Made by a program: the position numbers and the translations under genes. This document shows, in pieces, positions 45,063 to 53,256 of a stretch of DNA of 64,000 bases. The DNA is taken from contig CAYYNT010000009.1 in assembly GCA_964473155.1 (NCBI GenBank), positions 33,054-97,053 of the forward strand, in the 5' to 3' direction. The stretch's first letter is position 1. Every line of letters begins with the position of its first letter. Source of the stretch: JAJFUG01 sp964473155 (GTDB lineage Bacteria; Gemmatimonadota; Glassbacteria; GWA2-58-10). The notes beneath the pieces are model-generated. The model ran no database searches. It saw nothing but the letters and a program-made list of their open reading frames with translations, and had not been told where the DNA came from.

Positions 45063-48000
45063 ATGTCCAGTCGACGTCTGATTGTCCTGTCTCTTGTTTT
45101 CACTCTCCTTGCGGCTGTCAGCCTGGCCGCCCAGGAGCGGCTGAATGTTTTCCTCTCCTTCGAGGACAAGAACGAAATCGCCACGCTCAGGGTCTCGCCT
45201 GGGGTGCAGATTTCCCAGTCCACCCATTTTCCCACCTGGAAAGAGAACTCCCTGGAGGCTGTGTTCCCCGCCGGCGGCGGGCAGATCGCTCTGGCCCGTT
45301 TCCCTGAAGACTGGCGACTGAGTGGGGCGCTGCTCGTGTTCGCATGGTGCGAGCAGCCCTCCGAGCTGACTATAGCTCTTGAGGACTCAACAGGCGCCAG
45401 TTTCCGGAAAAGCTTCGGTCTTCGAACCGGGGCCAACCATATCCAGTTCGACCTGAGCAAGACCCGCGGCCTGAACCTCGGGAAGATGAAAGCCGTGCGG
45501 CTGGAATCCCCGGCCATGGGAAAAATGTACTTGGACTATATCGCCCTTGACCGTTACAACCAGTTACTGGATGAGCGTGGACGGTTCGATTTCCGATACA
45601 AGATGGATGTGGAGACGCCGCATTTCAAATGGGGCAATCCCCTTCCCGGGGGTCCGATCAATGTCTACGCCCTGAGCGGCATCATCGACGGCCGCGGGAT
45701 TATCGAACTGACCCAGCGTCTTGATATCAATTTCACGACCACCAGCATGGGCGTACGGGATGCGATGAACCTGTACGGGTTCGGCGAATTTTACGAGGAG
45801 CGCGGTGGCGGCACTTCCACTTCCATGACCTATGTGGCCGATGACATCCTCAATGGGCCGGACTATGATGTAATCCTCTGGCCGGGGTTGCGCCCCTGGG
45901 AAAGCTATCCGCAGTCTGTCCGCGACCGGATACGTCATCTGGTGGTGGACGAGGGCAAGGGCCTGGTGCTGTTCTCGCCGACCTCTGAAGCCGCGGACGG
46001 GGCCGGGCTGTGGGAACTCTCACCGCTGACCGGAATCGGCGAACACGTGAATATCTGGCCTGAGGACAAAGTGACTCTCGACTCGTCCCAGGTGGATCAG
46101 AGCGCCTGGACAGTTACACAGGACCATTTTATCACCCGCGGGCTGGCTCTGGACGCTTTTCCGCAGGGCAAGCTGACCGTGATCACCTCCAAGCCCAATG
46201 GTGAAGTGCTGGTCGCCACCAAGCGCGGCGCCCCGGTCCTGGCTGTACGTCAGGCGGGAAAGGGACGCGTGGTGGCTTTCGGCTACAGCCAGCGCGGAAT
46301 GATCCCCGAGGTGCCGCGAGTATGGGACACCGGGCTGCAGTACAACTACTGGGAGTATATGTGGTCCATGATCGCACGGGCCACGCTCTGGGCCGCGGGA
46401 CGGGAATCATCTTCAGGCCTGGCATCCATCGAGCGCAAGGAAAACAAAGTGACAGTCCCGCTTCTTCATGCCGCCGGGCCGCAGGAGGCTCTTTGCGGAC
46501 GGTTGACAGATGACCACGGCCAGATGGTCACACAGTACGACATCCCGCTCAAGCCTGGGGCGAAAAGCGTAGTGTTGGACATTCCCGCCTCCATTCCCGG
46601 AGGACGCAGTTTCCTCGATCTCAAGTTGACAAAGGACGGAAACTCCCTGGACTGGGCCACCCTGATCGTGGACCAGCGACAGCAGGTTAAAATCGAAAGC
46701 CTTACCCTCGACACCGGCCGCGTGCAGCTTGGCGGGAGCTTGACCGCCACGGTCAAGCTCTCCGCACCGTCAAAAAGCGCCTGCACCCTTGTGGCTGGTT
46801 TGTACGACAACTACGGCCGCCTGCTCGGTGAGAGAAAAGAACCGCTTAACTTCTCCGGCGCACTGGAGAAGAAATTCGAGTTCAGCACCGCCGGAGCGCT
46901 CAGCCACCTGGCGCGGGTCGAGTGCCGCCTGGAGGGGGCGCAGGCAGTCCAGGACCGCGCCGAGGCCGAGGTATTCGTGCTGCAGAAACGCCTCTGGGAC
47001 GATTTCGACATCGTTATGTACCTTTTCGGCCCCAGCCCCATGCCCGGCATCTGGACCGCGATAGACAGCCAGATGCAACGCATGCGGGTGACAACGCTTT
47101 CCTCGTACCCGGTCAGCCTCTGCAAGCACGCCAACTACATGGTGCAGGCCCAGACCAGGGTGAGCGGACAGGAATCTCCGGATGATGGGCCGGACCGCGA
47201 TTACTATGACAACATGAAAAAGAAATATCTCGCCACCGGCGACAAAATGGGCCTGGTGCGTAAATATTGCCTGAACGACCCGGCATACCGTGAACTGATT
47301 CACAAGCAGTTGATTGAACTGGCCACGCCCTGGGTTCCGTTCTCGCCGCTGTCGTATTACGTGCTGGAGGAACCCTCGTTCACCTGCTACGGCGATGCGG
47401 TCGATATCTGTTTCAGCGAGCACACGCTAAGCGCCATGCGCGACTGGCTCAAGACCCGTTACGCCTCTCTCGATGCACTCAACAGGCAGTGGGGCACGGT
47501 GTTCGGCAGTTGGGACAAGGTGATCCCGGACGATGCCAAGGAAGCCCAGGCGCGCGGAAACTATTCCTCCTGGGCGGACCACCGTTCTTTCATGGAGCTG
47601 ACCTATGCCAACAGCTACAAGATGCTGCTCGACGAATTGCGCCAGCTCGATCCCAACGCAAGGATGCTCAACTCCGGCACGCAGACATCAGGTTCGCACA
47701 ACGGCTGCGACTACAGCCAGCTCAACCAGTACACCCTGCACCTGAACGCTTACGAATACGAGGTGCACCGCAGTATGAACCAGGCGGTGAAGATTTCAGG
47801 GGGCGCGGGCTACGGGGTGATGGGCAAGCACGTACTGCGCAATTTTTACCAGAACCTGTTCAAGGGGGCCAACGGCGGGCTTTACGTATTCTGGCAGTAC
47901 TGCACCGTGGACCCCGATCTTACGCTTAATCAGAGCGCCCTTGACATGCTCCAGGGGTTCGATGAACTGCGCGGTCAGGGGATCGGCAAGCTGGTTGGCC

Positions 48001-49196
48001 TGGCCCTTCCCGACAACAACGGAATCGCGGTGCACTACTCCTACCCCAGCATCCACGGGGCCTGGATCGTGGACGGCAAGGTTGCGGACCGTGTCACCTA
48101 CCATACCAGCGAATCTTTCGACCGGTTCAAGGCCAACAACTCCGGCTGGCTCGAACTTCTCCGCGACTGCGGCCTCCAGTTCGATTTCATTCCCTACAGT
48201 TCGGTCGAAAAAGGCGGCCTGATCGAGAAAGGCTACCGTACTTTCATCCTGCCCATGAGCTACGCCCTGAGCCAGGCCGAGACAGACGAAATCGTCAAGT
48301 TCGTCGAGGCCGGGGGCACGGTGATCGCGGATGGGCTTCCCGGAGTGATGGACGAGCACTGTGCGTTCCGGGACAATCCGAAGCTGCATAAACTGTTCGG
48401 GATCAAGACCGGCCCCTCCAGCGCCTCGCAGATAAAAGCCGGGGCAGGAGACCTTGACCTCAAGCCTGAAGGAGCCCAGGTGCTGAACAGTAAAGACAAA
48501 AAATCCATGCTGATGGTAAACCGCTACGGTAAAGGCCAGGCCTGGCTGCTCAACTATTTCCATGACAGTTACGCCGAGGACAAGCTGAATGGCAAAAACG
48601 GGCCTGCCCTGGAGGCCATGCGCAAGGTAATGGTCAGCAGCGGTATCGCCCCGAAAGTACGGCTCACCGGGGCAGACGGCGCGCCGGTCATCGGCTGCGA
48701 GCGTTACCTGTTCAACAACGGCAGCACCAGGCTGCTCGGTCTTATACCGGACATGGAGCGCCCGGCCGGAGAGAGGATCGAAGTGCAACTGGGCGGCAGC
48801 TACGCGATCTACGATGTCCGCCACAAAAGCTTCCTGGGCGTCGGGGACAGATTCCTCACCCGGATCGAACCGGGCGTGCCACAGCTTTTCGCTTTTGTCG
48901 CCGAAAGGATCACCGGTATCCATCTGGAATCCCCGCGCACTGCTTTACGCGGCGCCGAGATACCGCTTGACTTCAAAACCAGTGGGGCGGGCGACCTTCG
49001 TTCAGTAGTCAGTGTCACTGTCACTGACCCGTCCGGCAAGGAGCGCCGGATATACGGAGGCAATCGGGATATAGTTAATTCCGCGGGCGCGGCCTCTTTC
49101 CGCACCGCGCTCAACGATCCGGCCGGCGACTGGATTGTCGAGGTGACCGAGGTGGCGAGCGGCGAGCGCGACCGGGCCGTGATCAAAGTGGAGTAG
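45063..49196 (+). CDS. Large secreted GH42-like beta-galactosidase-type hydrolase
   Basis: 1377 residues with a signal peptide (LIVLSLVFTLLAAVSLAAQ). In order: a beta-sandwich (about 25-175), a ThuA/GATase-like region (GPDYDVILWPGLRPWESYPQ, about 255-440), an Ig-like part, and a GH42-like barrel (about 640-960). The barrel has PLSYYVLEEPSFTCYGDAVDICFSEHTLSAMRDWLK and LNRQWGTVFGSWD, typical of the family, with a Glu in the acid/base position. A trimerisation-like domain (FILPMSYALSQAETDEIVKFVEAGGTV) and Ig-like end follow. The start has GAGG six bases upstream. It is unusually long for GH42, and the sugar specificity is unknown. Confidence 0.78.
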   Translation: MSSRRLIVLSLVFTLLAAVSLAAQERLNVFLSFEDKNEIATLRVSPGVQISQSTHFPTWKENSLEAVFPAGGGQIALARFPEDWRLSGALLVFAWCEQPSELTIALEDSTGASFRKSFGLRTGANHIQFDLSKTRGLNLGKMKAVRLESPAMGKMYLDYIALDRYNQLLDERGRFDFRYKMDVETPHFKWGNPLPGGPINVYALSGIIDGRGIIELTQRLDINFTTTSMGVRDAMNLYGFGEFYEERGGGTSTSMTYVADDILNGPDYDVILWPGLRPWESYPQSVRDRIRHLVVDEGKGLVLFSPTSEAADGAGLWELSPLTGIGEHVNIWPEDKVTLDSSQVDQSAWTVTQDHFITRGLALDAFPQGKLTVITSKPNGEVLVATKRGAPVLAVRQAGKGRVVAFGYSQRGMIPEVPRVWDTGLQYNYWEYMWSMIARATLWAAGRESSSGLASIERKENKVTVPLLHAAGPQEALCGRLTDDHGQMVTQYDIPLKPGAKSVVLDIPASIPGGRSFLDLKLTKDGNSLDWATLIVDQRQQVKIESLTLDTGRVQLGGSLTATVKLSAPSKSACTLVAGLYDNYGRLLGERKEPLNFSGALEKKFEFSTAGALSHLARVECRLEGAQAVQDRAEAEVFVLQKRLWDDFDIVMYLFGPSPMPGIWTAIDSQMQRMRVTTLSSYPVSLCKHANYMVQAQTRVSGQESPDDGPDRDYYDNMKKKYLATGDKMGLVRKYCLNDPAYRELIHKQLIELATPWVPFSPLSYYVLEEPSFTCYGDAVDICFSEHTLSAMRDWLKTRYASLDALNRQWGTVFGSWDKVIPDDAKEAQARGNYSSWADHRSFMELTYANSYKMLLDELRQLDPNARMLNSGTQTSGSHNGCDYSQLNQYTLHLNAYEYEVHRSMNQAVKISGGAGYGVMGKHVLRNFYQNLFKGANGGLYVFWQYCTVDPDLTLNQSALDMLQGFDELRGQGIGKLVGLALPDNNGIAVHYSYPSIHGAWIVDGKVADRVTYHTSESFDRFKANNSGWLELLRDCGLQFDFIPYSSVEKGGLIEKGYRTFILPMSYALSQAETDEIVKFVEAGGTVIADGLPGVMDEHCAFRDNPKLHKLFGIKTGPSSASQIKAGAGDLDLKPEGAQVLNSKDKKSMLMVNRYGKGQAWLLNYFHDSYAEDKLNGKNGPALEAMRKVMVSSGIAPKVRLTGADGAPVIGCERYLFNNGSTRLLGLIPDMERPAGERIEVQLGGSYAIYDVRHKSFLGVGDRFLTRIEPGVPQLFAFVAERITGIHLESPRTALRGAEIPLDFKTSGAGDLRSVVSVTVTDPSGKERRIYGGNRDIVNSAGAASFRTALNDPAGDWIVEVTEVASGERDRAVIKVE

Positions 49197-49285
49197 CATC
49201 ACGGAGGTCTCCGAGAGAAAAAGAGAAAAGATGCGGATTCCAAACATGGCATTCGCGTTGCCGCTCTGCCTGTTCAGCGGACTAA

Positions 49286-49333
49286 GGACGGCCGGGTTTT
49301 TTGATCCGCACCACCCGGCCGTGTCCTTTTTTT
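49286..49333 (+). terminator. Intrinsic terminator after the GH42-like gene
   Basis: GGACGGCCGGG pairs with CCCGGCCGTGTCC around a 15-17 base loop that itself contains six Ts, and runs into TTTTTTT. It lies about 90 bases after the hydrolase stop. Confidence 0.85.
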
Positions 49334-49404
49334 CACGATAAGCCATGGGTGAGCCTGGATAACGGCTTGACACGATAAAGCTCAGTCTGAACGGAAGCAT
49401 TGTC

Positions 49405-50190
49405 ATGACACAAACGCTGTTTCTGCTGTTGATACTCCTAATGGGACTTTCTGTCAATTGCGGCGACAGCAAAGAATCTGCCGCGAGAAAGTCCCATCTT
49501 TCAGGGGGTTGCCTTAAAATCGCCCACCGGGGTGCATCCGGCCTTTACCCGGAGAATACACTGGCCGCTTTTTCGGCGGCGGTGGAGCAGGCGGCTGACG
49601 TTGTGGAACTCGATGTGCAACTGAGTGCGGACAGCCAACTGGTGGTGATCCACGATGAGACCGTGGACCGGACGACAAACGGCGCCGGGGAAGTGGCGTC
49701 GCTGACCCTGCCCGAACTTTTGAGGTTTGACGCCGGAGCCGGCGAAAAAATCCCGTCCCTGGGCGAAGTCCTCCTGCTGACCGGAGGGAAATGCGGTGTG
49801 AATATCGAGCTGAAAGGCGCCGGGACCGCGGCGCCGGTGGCGGAAATTATCAGACAGTTTGCGCGCGACGGGATCATCCCGCTGGACGACATTCTGGTCA
49901 GCTCGTTCGACCATGCTCAACTGGCGGAACTGCAAAGAATCGAACCTTCAATCCGCCGCGCCCCTTTGTTCGGGGATGACTTGCCGGAGGATTTCCTCGA
50001 CACGGCCCGCTCCCTGCAAGCCTGGTCGGTGAACCTGAACAAAGGCCCGGTGACAGCCGAACTGGTTGCCCGCTGCCACAAGGAGGGCTTTCGGGTGCTG
50101 GTGTGGACAGTGAACGAACCGGAAGAGATCGCCCGGCTGAAAAGCTTGGGAGTGGATGGAGTAATCGGCGACTATCCGGACAGGCTTTGA
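49405..50190 (+). CDS. Exported glycerophosphodiester phosphodiesterase
   Basis: 261 residues. A hydrophobic N-terminus (TLFLLLILLMGLSVNC) suggests export; the cysteine could be lipidated, although Asn at -1 is not a standard lipobox. The GDPD fold is clear: IAHRGASGLYPENTLAAF with the catalytic His, ELDVQLSADSQLVVIHDETVDRTTNG with the second His and metal ligands, VNIELKG, and VLVWTVNEPEEIARLKSLGVDGVIGDYPD. It releases glycerol-3-phosphate from deacylated phospholipids. CGGAAG lies seven bases before the start. It follows the terminator of the hydrolase, so it has its own promoter. Confidence 0.93.
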   Translation: MTQTLFLLLILLMGLSVNCGDSKESAARKSHLSGGCLKIAHRGASGLYPENTLAAFSAAVEQAADVVELDVQLSADSQLVVIHDETVDRTTNGAGEVASLTLPELLRFDAGAGEKIPSLGEVLLLTGGKCGVNIELKGAGTAAPVAEIIRQFARDGIIPLDDILVSSFDHAQLAELQRIEPSIRRAPLFGDDLPEDFLDTARSLQAWSVNLNKGPVTAELVARCHKEGFRVLVWTVNEPEEIARLKSLGVDGVIGDYPDRL

Positions 50191-50269
50191 ATGACGGTCA
50201 GTATTGAAATGATGGTTTTCTTTTTATAAAACAAGGACCTGCATAATTACTCAATCCCTTGCCGATTGA

Positions 50270-50314
50270 TGGTGAGGGCGACAGGATTTGAGCCGGCGTA
50301 CAATGCCCCCCGCA
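50270..50314 (-). repeat. Decayed 3' fragment of tRNA-Pro(GGG) (oldest copy)
   Basis: The stretch GGCGACAGGATTTGAGCC followed by GGCG and CCCCCCGCAG aligns with the 3' half of the tRNA copies at 52374 and 60939, with several substitutions and a 2-base deletion. The TGG at 50270-50272 corresponds to the CCA end on the minus strand. Just to its left, ACAAGGACCTGC and CCCTTG (about 50231-50262) match the arms of the terminator that follows the other copies. The D-arm half is absent. Confidence 0.65.
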
Positions 50315-50438
50315 GAAGAATTCTTGCCGACAGCGCAGCCTGTCCTTATTTTCTCAGGCATTGTCCCGCGCATTCTTTCCGTTTACCGAAAAGGACGTTT
50401 CCTTACCCATCTTATTTTACTTCAAGACAGGCCAGCAG

Positions 50439-52325
50439 ATGAAAGCAATTTCCTATCTCGATATCGCGGTGATCGTCGGGTATCTGGCGCTGATGATAAG
50501 CATGAGTTTCCTGTTCAACAAGATGAACAAGGATGAGGAAGAGTATTTCAAGGGTGGCAACAGGATGCCCTGGTGGATTTCAGGAGCGAGTTGTTTCATG
50601 GCCAGTTTCAGCGCCTGGACATTCACCGGAGGGGCGGGATTCTCGTACGATTACGGGTTCGCCGCGGTGCTGATGTATGCGTTAGGGGGCGCGGCTTTCA
50701 TTGTCGGCGCGTTCTGGCTGGCCGGAGTCTGGCGGCGCACCAGGATCACCAGCGCGATGGAGTTCCTGGAGACACGCTACGGTCTGTCCACCCACCAGTT
50801 CCTGAGCTGGACCACTATCCCCATCTCGCTCATCTATTGTGGTATTTTCCTTTACTCTATCAGCATGATCCTCGCCTATGCCACTAAGATTAACCTTCAG
50901 TTGATGATCCTTATCACCGGGGTGGCGGTGCTTATCTACACTGTCATCGGCGGGTTCTGGGCGGTCTGTGTCAACGACACGATCCAGTCTCTGCTGCTGC
51001 TTGGGACAATCGCTGTGGTGTTCGTGCTCAGCCTGATCCACATGGGTGATTTCCACACTTTCATGACCCGGGCGGACGAGCTTAACTATTTCCGGATCAA
51101 CGGCTGGCAGGGCAACAACTCCTGGTTCTACCTGGCGGCCTATTTCCTGAATTCGATTTTCGCCAACAATACCGGCAGCAACGCACAGCGGTATTTCGCG
51201 GTGCGGGATGAAAAAGCAGCCAGGAAAGTGGCCCTCCTTTCGGGCATCCTGTTTATTGCCGGGGCGATCCTCTGGTGCATTCCGCCGATGATCGCCCGGA
51301 TTGTCGGGCTGGATGTTGAATCCACCGCCTCGGCGCTCAATTTCTCCAGGCCGGAGGAGGCAAGCTATGTCGCCATCTCCATGGCGGTGTTGCCCACCGG
51401 TCTGGTGGGCATGCTTATCGCTGCGATCTTCGCCGCCTCGGTCACCTCGATCGATTCCAGCTACAATTACCTGGCCGCGATCCTCAGCCGGGATGTCTAC
51501 CAGAGAGTGTTTCACCGCAACGCCAGCCCCCACGCCCAGATGATTATCGGCCGACTCAGCACCCTGTTCATCGGCCTGATCGTGATCTTTGTCGCCTTGT
51601 TCTACGCCTCGATCAAGGACATGGGTGTATTCGAGATCATGATGCTGGTCAGCGGGCTGATCGTGGTCCCGGCCAACGTGCCGTTGATGATAGGACTGCT
51701 CTACCGGCGCACCCCGAGCTGGATAGCGATGCTGGTGATGACCGCGGGCCTGAGCGTTGGCTTGATCGGTGTCTATGTCTTCCACATGGACTGGAGCCTG
51801 AAAGAGCTGGTGACCATTCTCTTGCCGCTCTGCCTTTTCCTGTTCATGGTTCCAGGGCTGCTTACCACGTTGTGGCGGGCCATGGCGGCCTGGGTTGCGG
51901 TGGCCGTGGTGCTGGCCGGAGTGGACCTGCTCCTGGATTATGACTGGGGAGTGACCGCATACTCGCTGATGATAGCTCCGCTGGGTGTTTTCCTTCTTGC
52001 CATGCCCTGGTTCAACGCGCGTCAGAGCCAGGAGTACAACCGCCGTCTGGACGGTTTCTTCGAGAAGTTGCGGACGCCGATAGACCCCGTGGCCGAGGGG
52101 ATCGGGGATGAGGAAACCGGGATGAGCTCTTATGTCGTGATCGGGCGTATATCCATGGGTATAGGTGGGGCGGCCCTGGTGCTGATGCTGATCACGCGGG
52201 TGCTGGGCTATTGGACCGGTGTTGGGGCAGGGCTGGCTTTTATCGGCGAGGCGGCGATCATGTCCCTGCTGGGGCTGGGAATGATATACCTGGGCCGTTA
52301 CCGCAAATCCGTGAAGCAGGCATGA
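50439..52325 (+). CDS. Sodium:solute symporter (SSS family)
   Basis: About 628 residues, about 13-14 membrane helices. Family motifs are DEEEYFKGGNRMPWWISGASCFMASFSAWTF-type early segments, GAGFSYDYGFAAVLMYALGG, and AIFAASVTSIDSSYNYLAAIL, which carries the sodium-site serines of helix 8. The substrate (sugar, carboxylate or amino acid) cannot be told. I start at 50439 (MKAISYLDIAVIVGYLAL); the open frame extends to 50361 but that adds a non-membrane stretch overlapping no ribosome site. It lies between two tRNA-Pro fragments, so it may have arrived with an older insertion. A strong terminator follows the stop. Confidence 0.9.
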   Translation: MKAISYLDIAVIVGYLALMISMSFLFNKMNKDEEEYFKGGNRMPWWISGASCFMASFSAWTFTGGAGFSYDYGFAAVLMYALGGAAFIVGAFWLAGVWRRTRITSAMEFLETRYGLSTHQFLSWTTIPISLIYCGIFLYSISMILAYATKINLQLMILITGVAVLIYTVIGGFWAVCVNDTIQSLLLLGTIAVVFVLSLIHMGDFHTFMTRADELNYFRINGWQGNNSWFYLAAYFLNSIFANNTGSNAQRYFAVRDEKAARKVALLSGILFIAGAILWCIPPMIARIVGLDVESTASALNFSRPEEASYVAISMAVLPTGLVGMLIAAIFAASVTSIDSSYNYLAAILSRDVYQRVFHRNASPHAQMIIGRLSTLFIGLIVIFVALFYASIKDMGVFEIMMLVSGLIVVPANVPLMIGLLYRRTPSWIAMLVMTAGLSVGLIGVYVFHMDWSLKELVTILLPLCLFLFMVPGLLTTLWRAMAAWVAVAVVLAGVDLLLDYDWGVTAYSLMIAPLGVFLLAMPWFNARQSQEYNRRLDGFFEKLRTPIDPVAEGIGDEETGMSSYVVIGRISMGIGGAALVLMLITRVLGYWTGVGAGLAFIGEAAIMSLLGLGMIYLGRYRKSVKQA

Positions 52326-52333
52326 TGCCTGAA

Positions 52334-52370
52334 AGGAAAGGGCCTGCGGATTACCACAGGCCCTTTCCTT
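52334..52370 (-). terminator. tRNA-Pro terminator hairpin, middle copy
   Basis: GGAAAGGGCCTG pairs perfectly with CAGGCCCTTTCC. It sits directly 3' of the tRNA-Pro fragment on the minus strand and also terminates the plus-strand symporter gene, whose stop is 12 bases away. The core AGGGCCTG matches the hairpin beside the third tRNA copy. Confidence 0.85.
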
Positions 52371-52373
52371 ATT

Positions 52374-52420
52374 TGGCCGGGGCGACTGGATTTGAACCAG
52401 CGACCACTGGCCCCCCATGC
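52374..52420 (-). repeat. 3' fragment of tRNA-Pro(GGG), att-like repeat (middle copy)
   Basis: Read on the minus strand this is the 3' part of a tRNA: anticodon loop ATGGGGG, stem GCCAG, variable loop TGGTC, T-arm GCTGG-TTCAAAT-CCAGT, acceptor strand CGCCCCG, discriminator G and an encoded CCA. The 5' half is missing: no D-arm or CGGGG acceptor partner lies to the right. It is identical at 46 of 47 positions to the copy at 60939. Integrases of this type duplicate the 3' end of the target tRNA, so this marks an insertion junction. Confidence 0.85.
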
Positions 52421-53256
52421 AGATTCATGGAAATTTCTTGTGCGTTTCCAACTCTTTACACCTCAACCTAACGGCCAATGGATGCTGCAGTTGCGCTTTT
52501 TGGAGCGACAACACTGTTCACTGCCAATCGACACCATTTTTGACCATTTCTGACACAAACTGGCACACGTATGCAACCGTGACATCCGTGTCAATTTGGA
52601 TGGTAGTATCCGTGCATTCCACCGTCAACATTGAAGTGTACCATGAGAAAATCAACCTTGTATCAGTAATGTTCGAACGTCTGAGGACCGGTGAGAGGGT
52701 GGAGCTGTTTGAGAGTAGTGAAGCCGTTATAAGATATTGCCAGGGACTGTGATGGTTGAAGACATCGGAACTCGAACCAGGACTATCAGTTAATTGGGAG
52801 CGGCTGACTGAATGGAGTGCGCAGTCAGTCCGTTACGTCCCGTCCTGTTCAATCTCAGGAAGATGCTGGTTGACGATCAGTTCTGGAGAGTCAAAGCATA
52901 GGCATTTGCTTCTGGTGTAAAATGCAAAGCCTGGAATTAAATCCATTTTTACCGGAGCGGCAGGAATCAAGCCGGAAGAGCCTTCAGCATCGGGCTTCGT
53001 TAGGGCGTTTCCCCGCAGTTTGAGGTTATCCCCCCCGGCTGGTGACGGCCAACATCAGATTGCTTGATATTTTCGCTGCCTGTGAATTTTTCAGCACGCC
53101 TCTAACCAAGACACACTTGCATAAACAAAGATCCGCCGTAAGGGAAGTCCGGCGGTTCGAACACCGTGGCGGAGACCATCCTGGTCATTCCCGCCGCAGT
53201 GCAAGGATCATGTAAAACACAAGTATCTCTTTTAAATCAACGCTGACAGTCAGTGT
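52421..53256. other. Gene-poor region right of the middle tRNA fragment
   Basis: About 840 bases with no convincing gene. One open frame of about 110 codons begins inside the tRNA fragment and has no family resemblance. By position this is where an integrase would lie in the element that created the junction; I found no integrase motifs, so if there was one it has decayed. Confidence 0.5.

Noticed and set aside
52211..52471. Small open frame encoding ATGFEPATTGPPC
   Set aside because: This peptide is the plus-strand readout of the tRNA-Pro 3' fragment on the minus strand; the same peptide appears at 60947 for the same reason.
52417..52752. 111-codon plus-strand open frame right of the middle tRNA fragment
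   Set aside because: Begins in the tRNA fragment, has no ribosome site and no recognisable fold.
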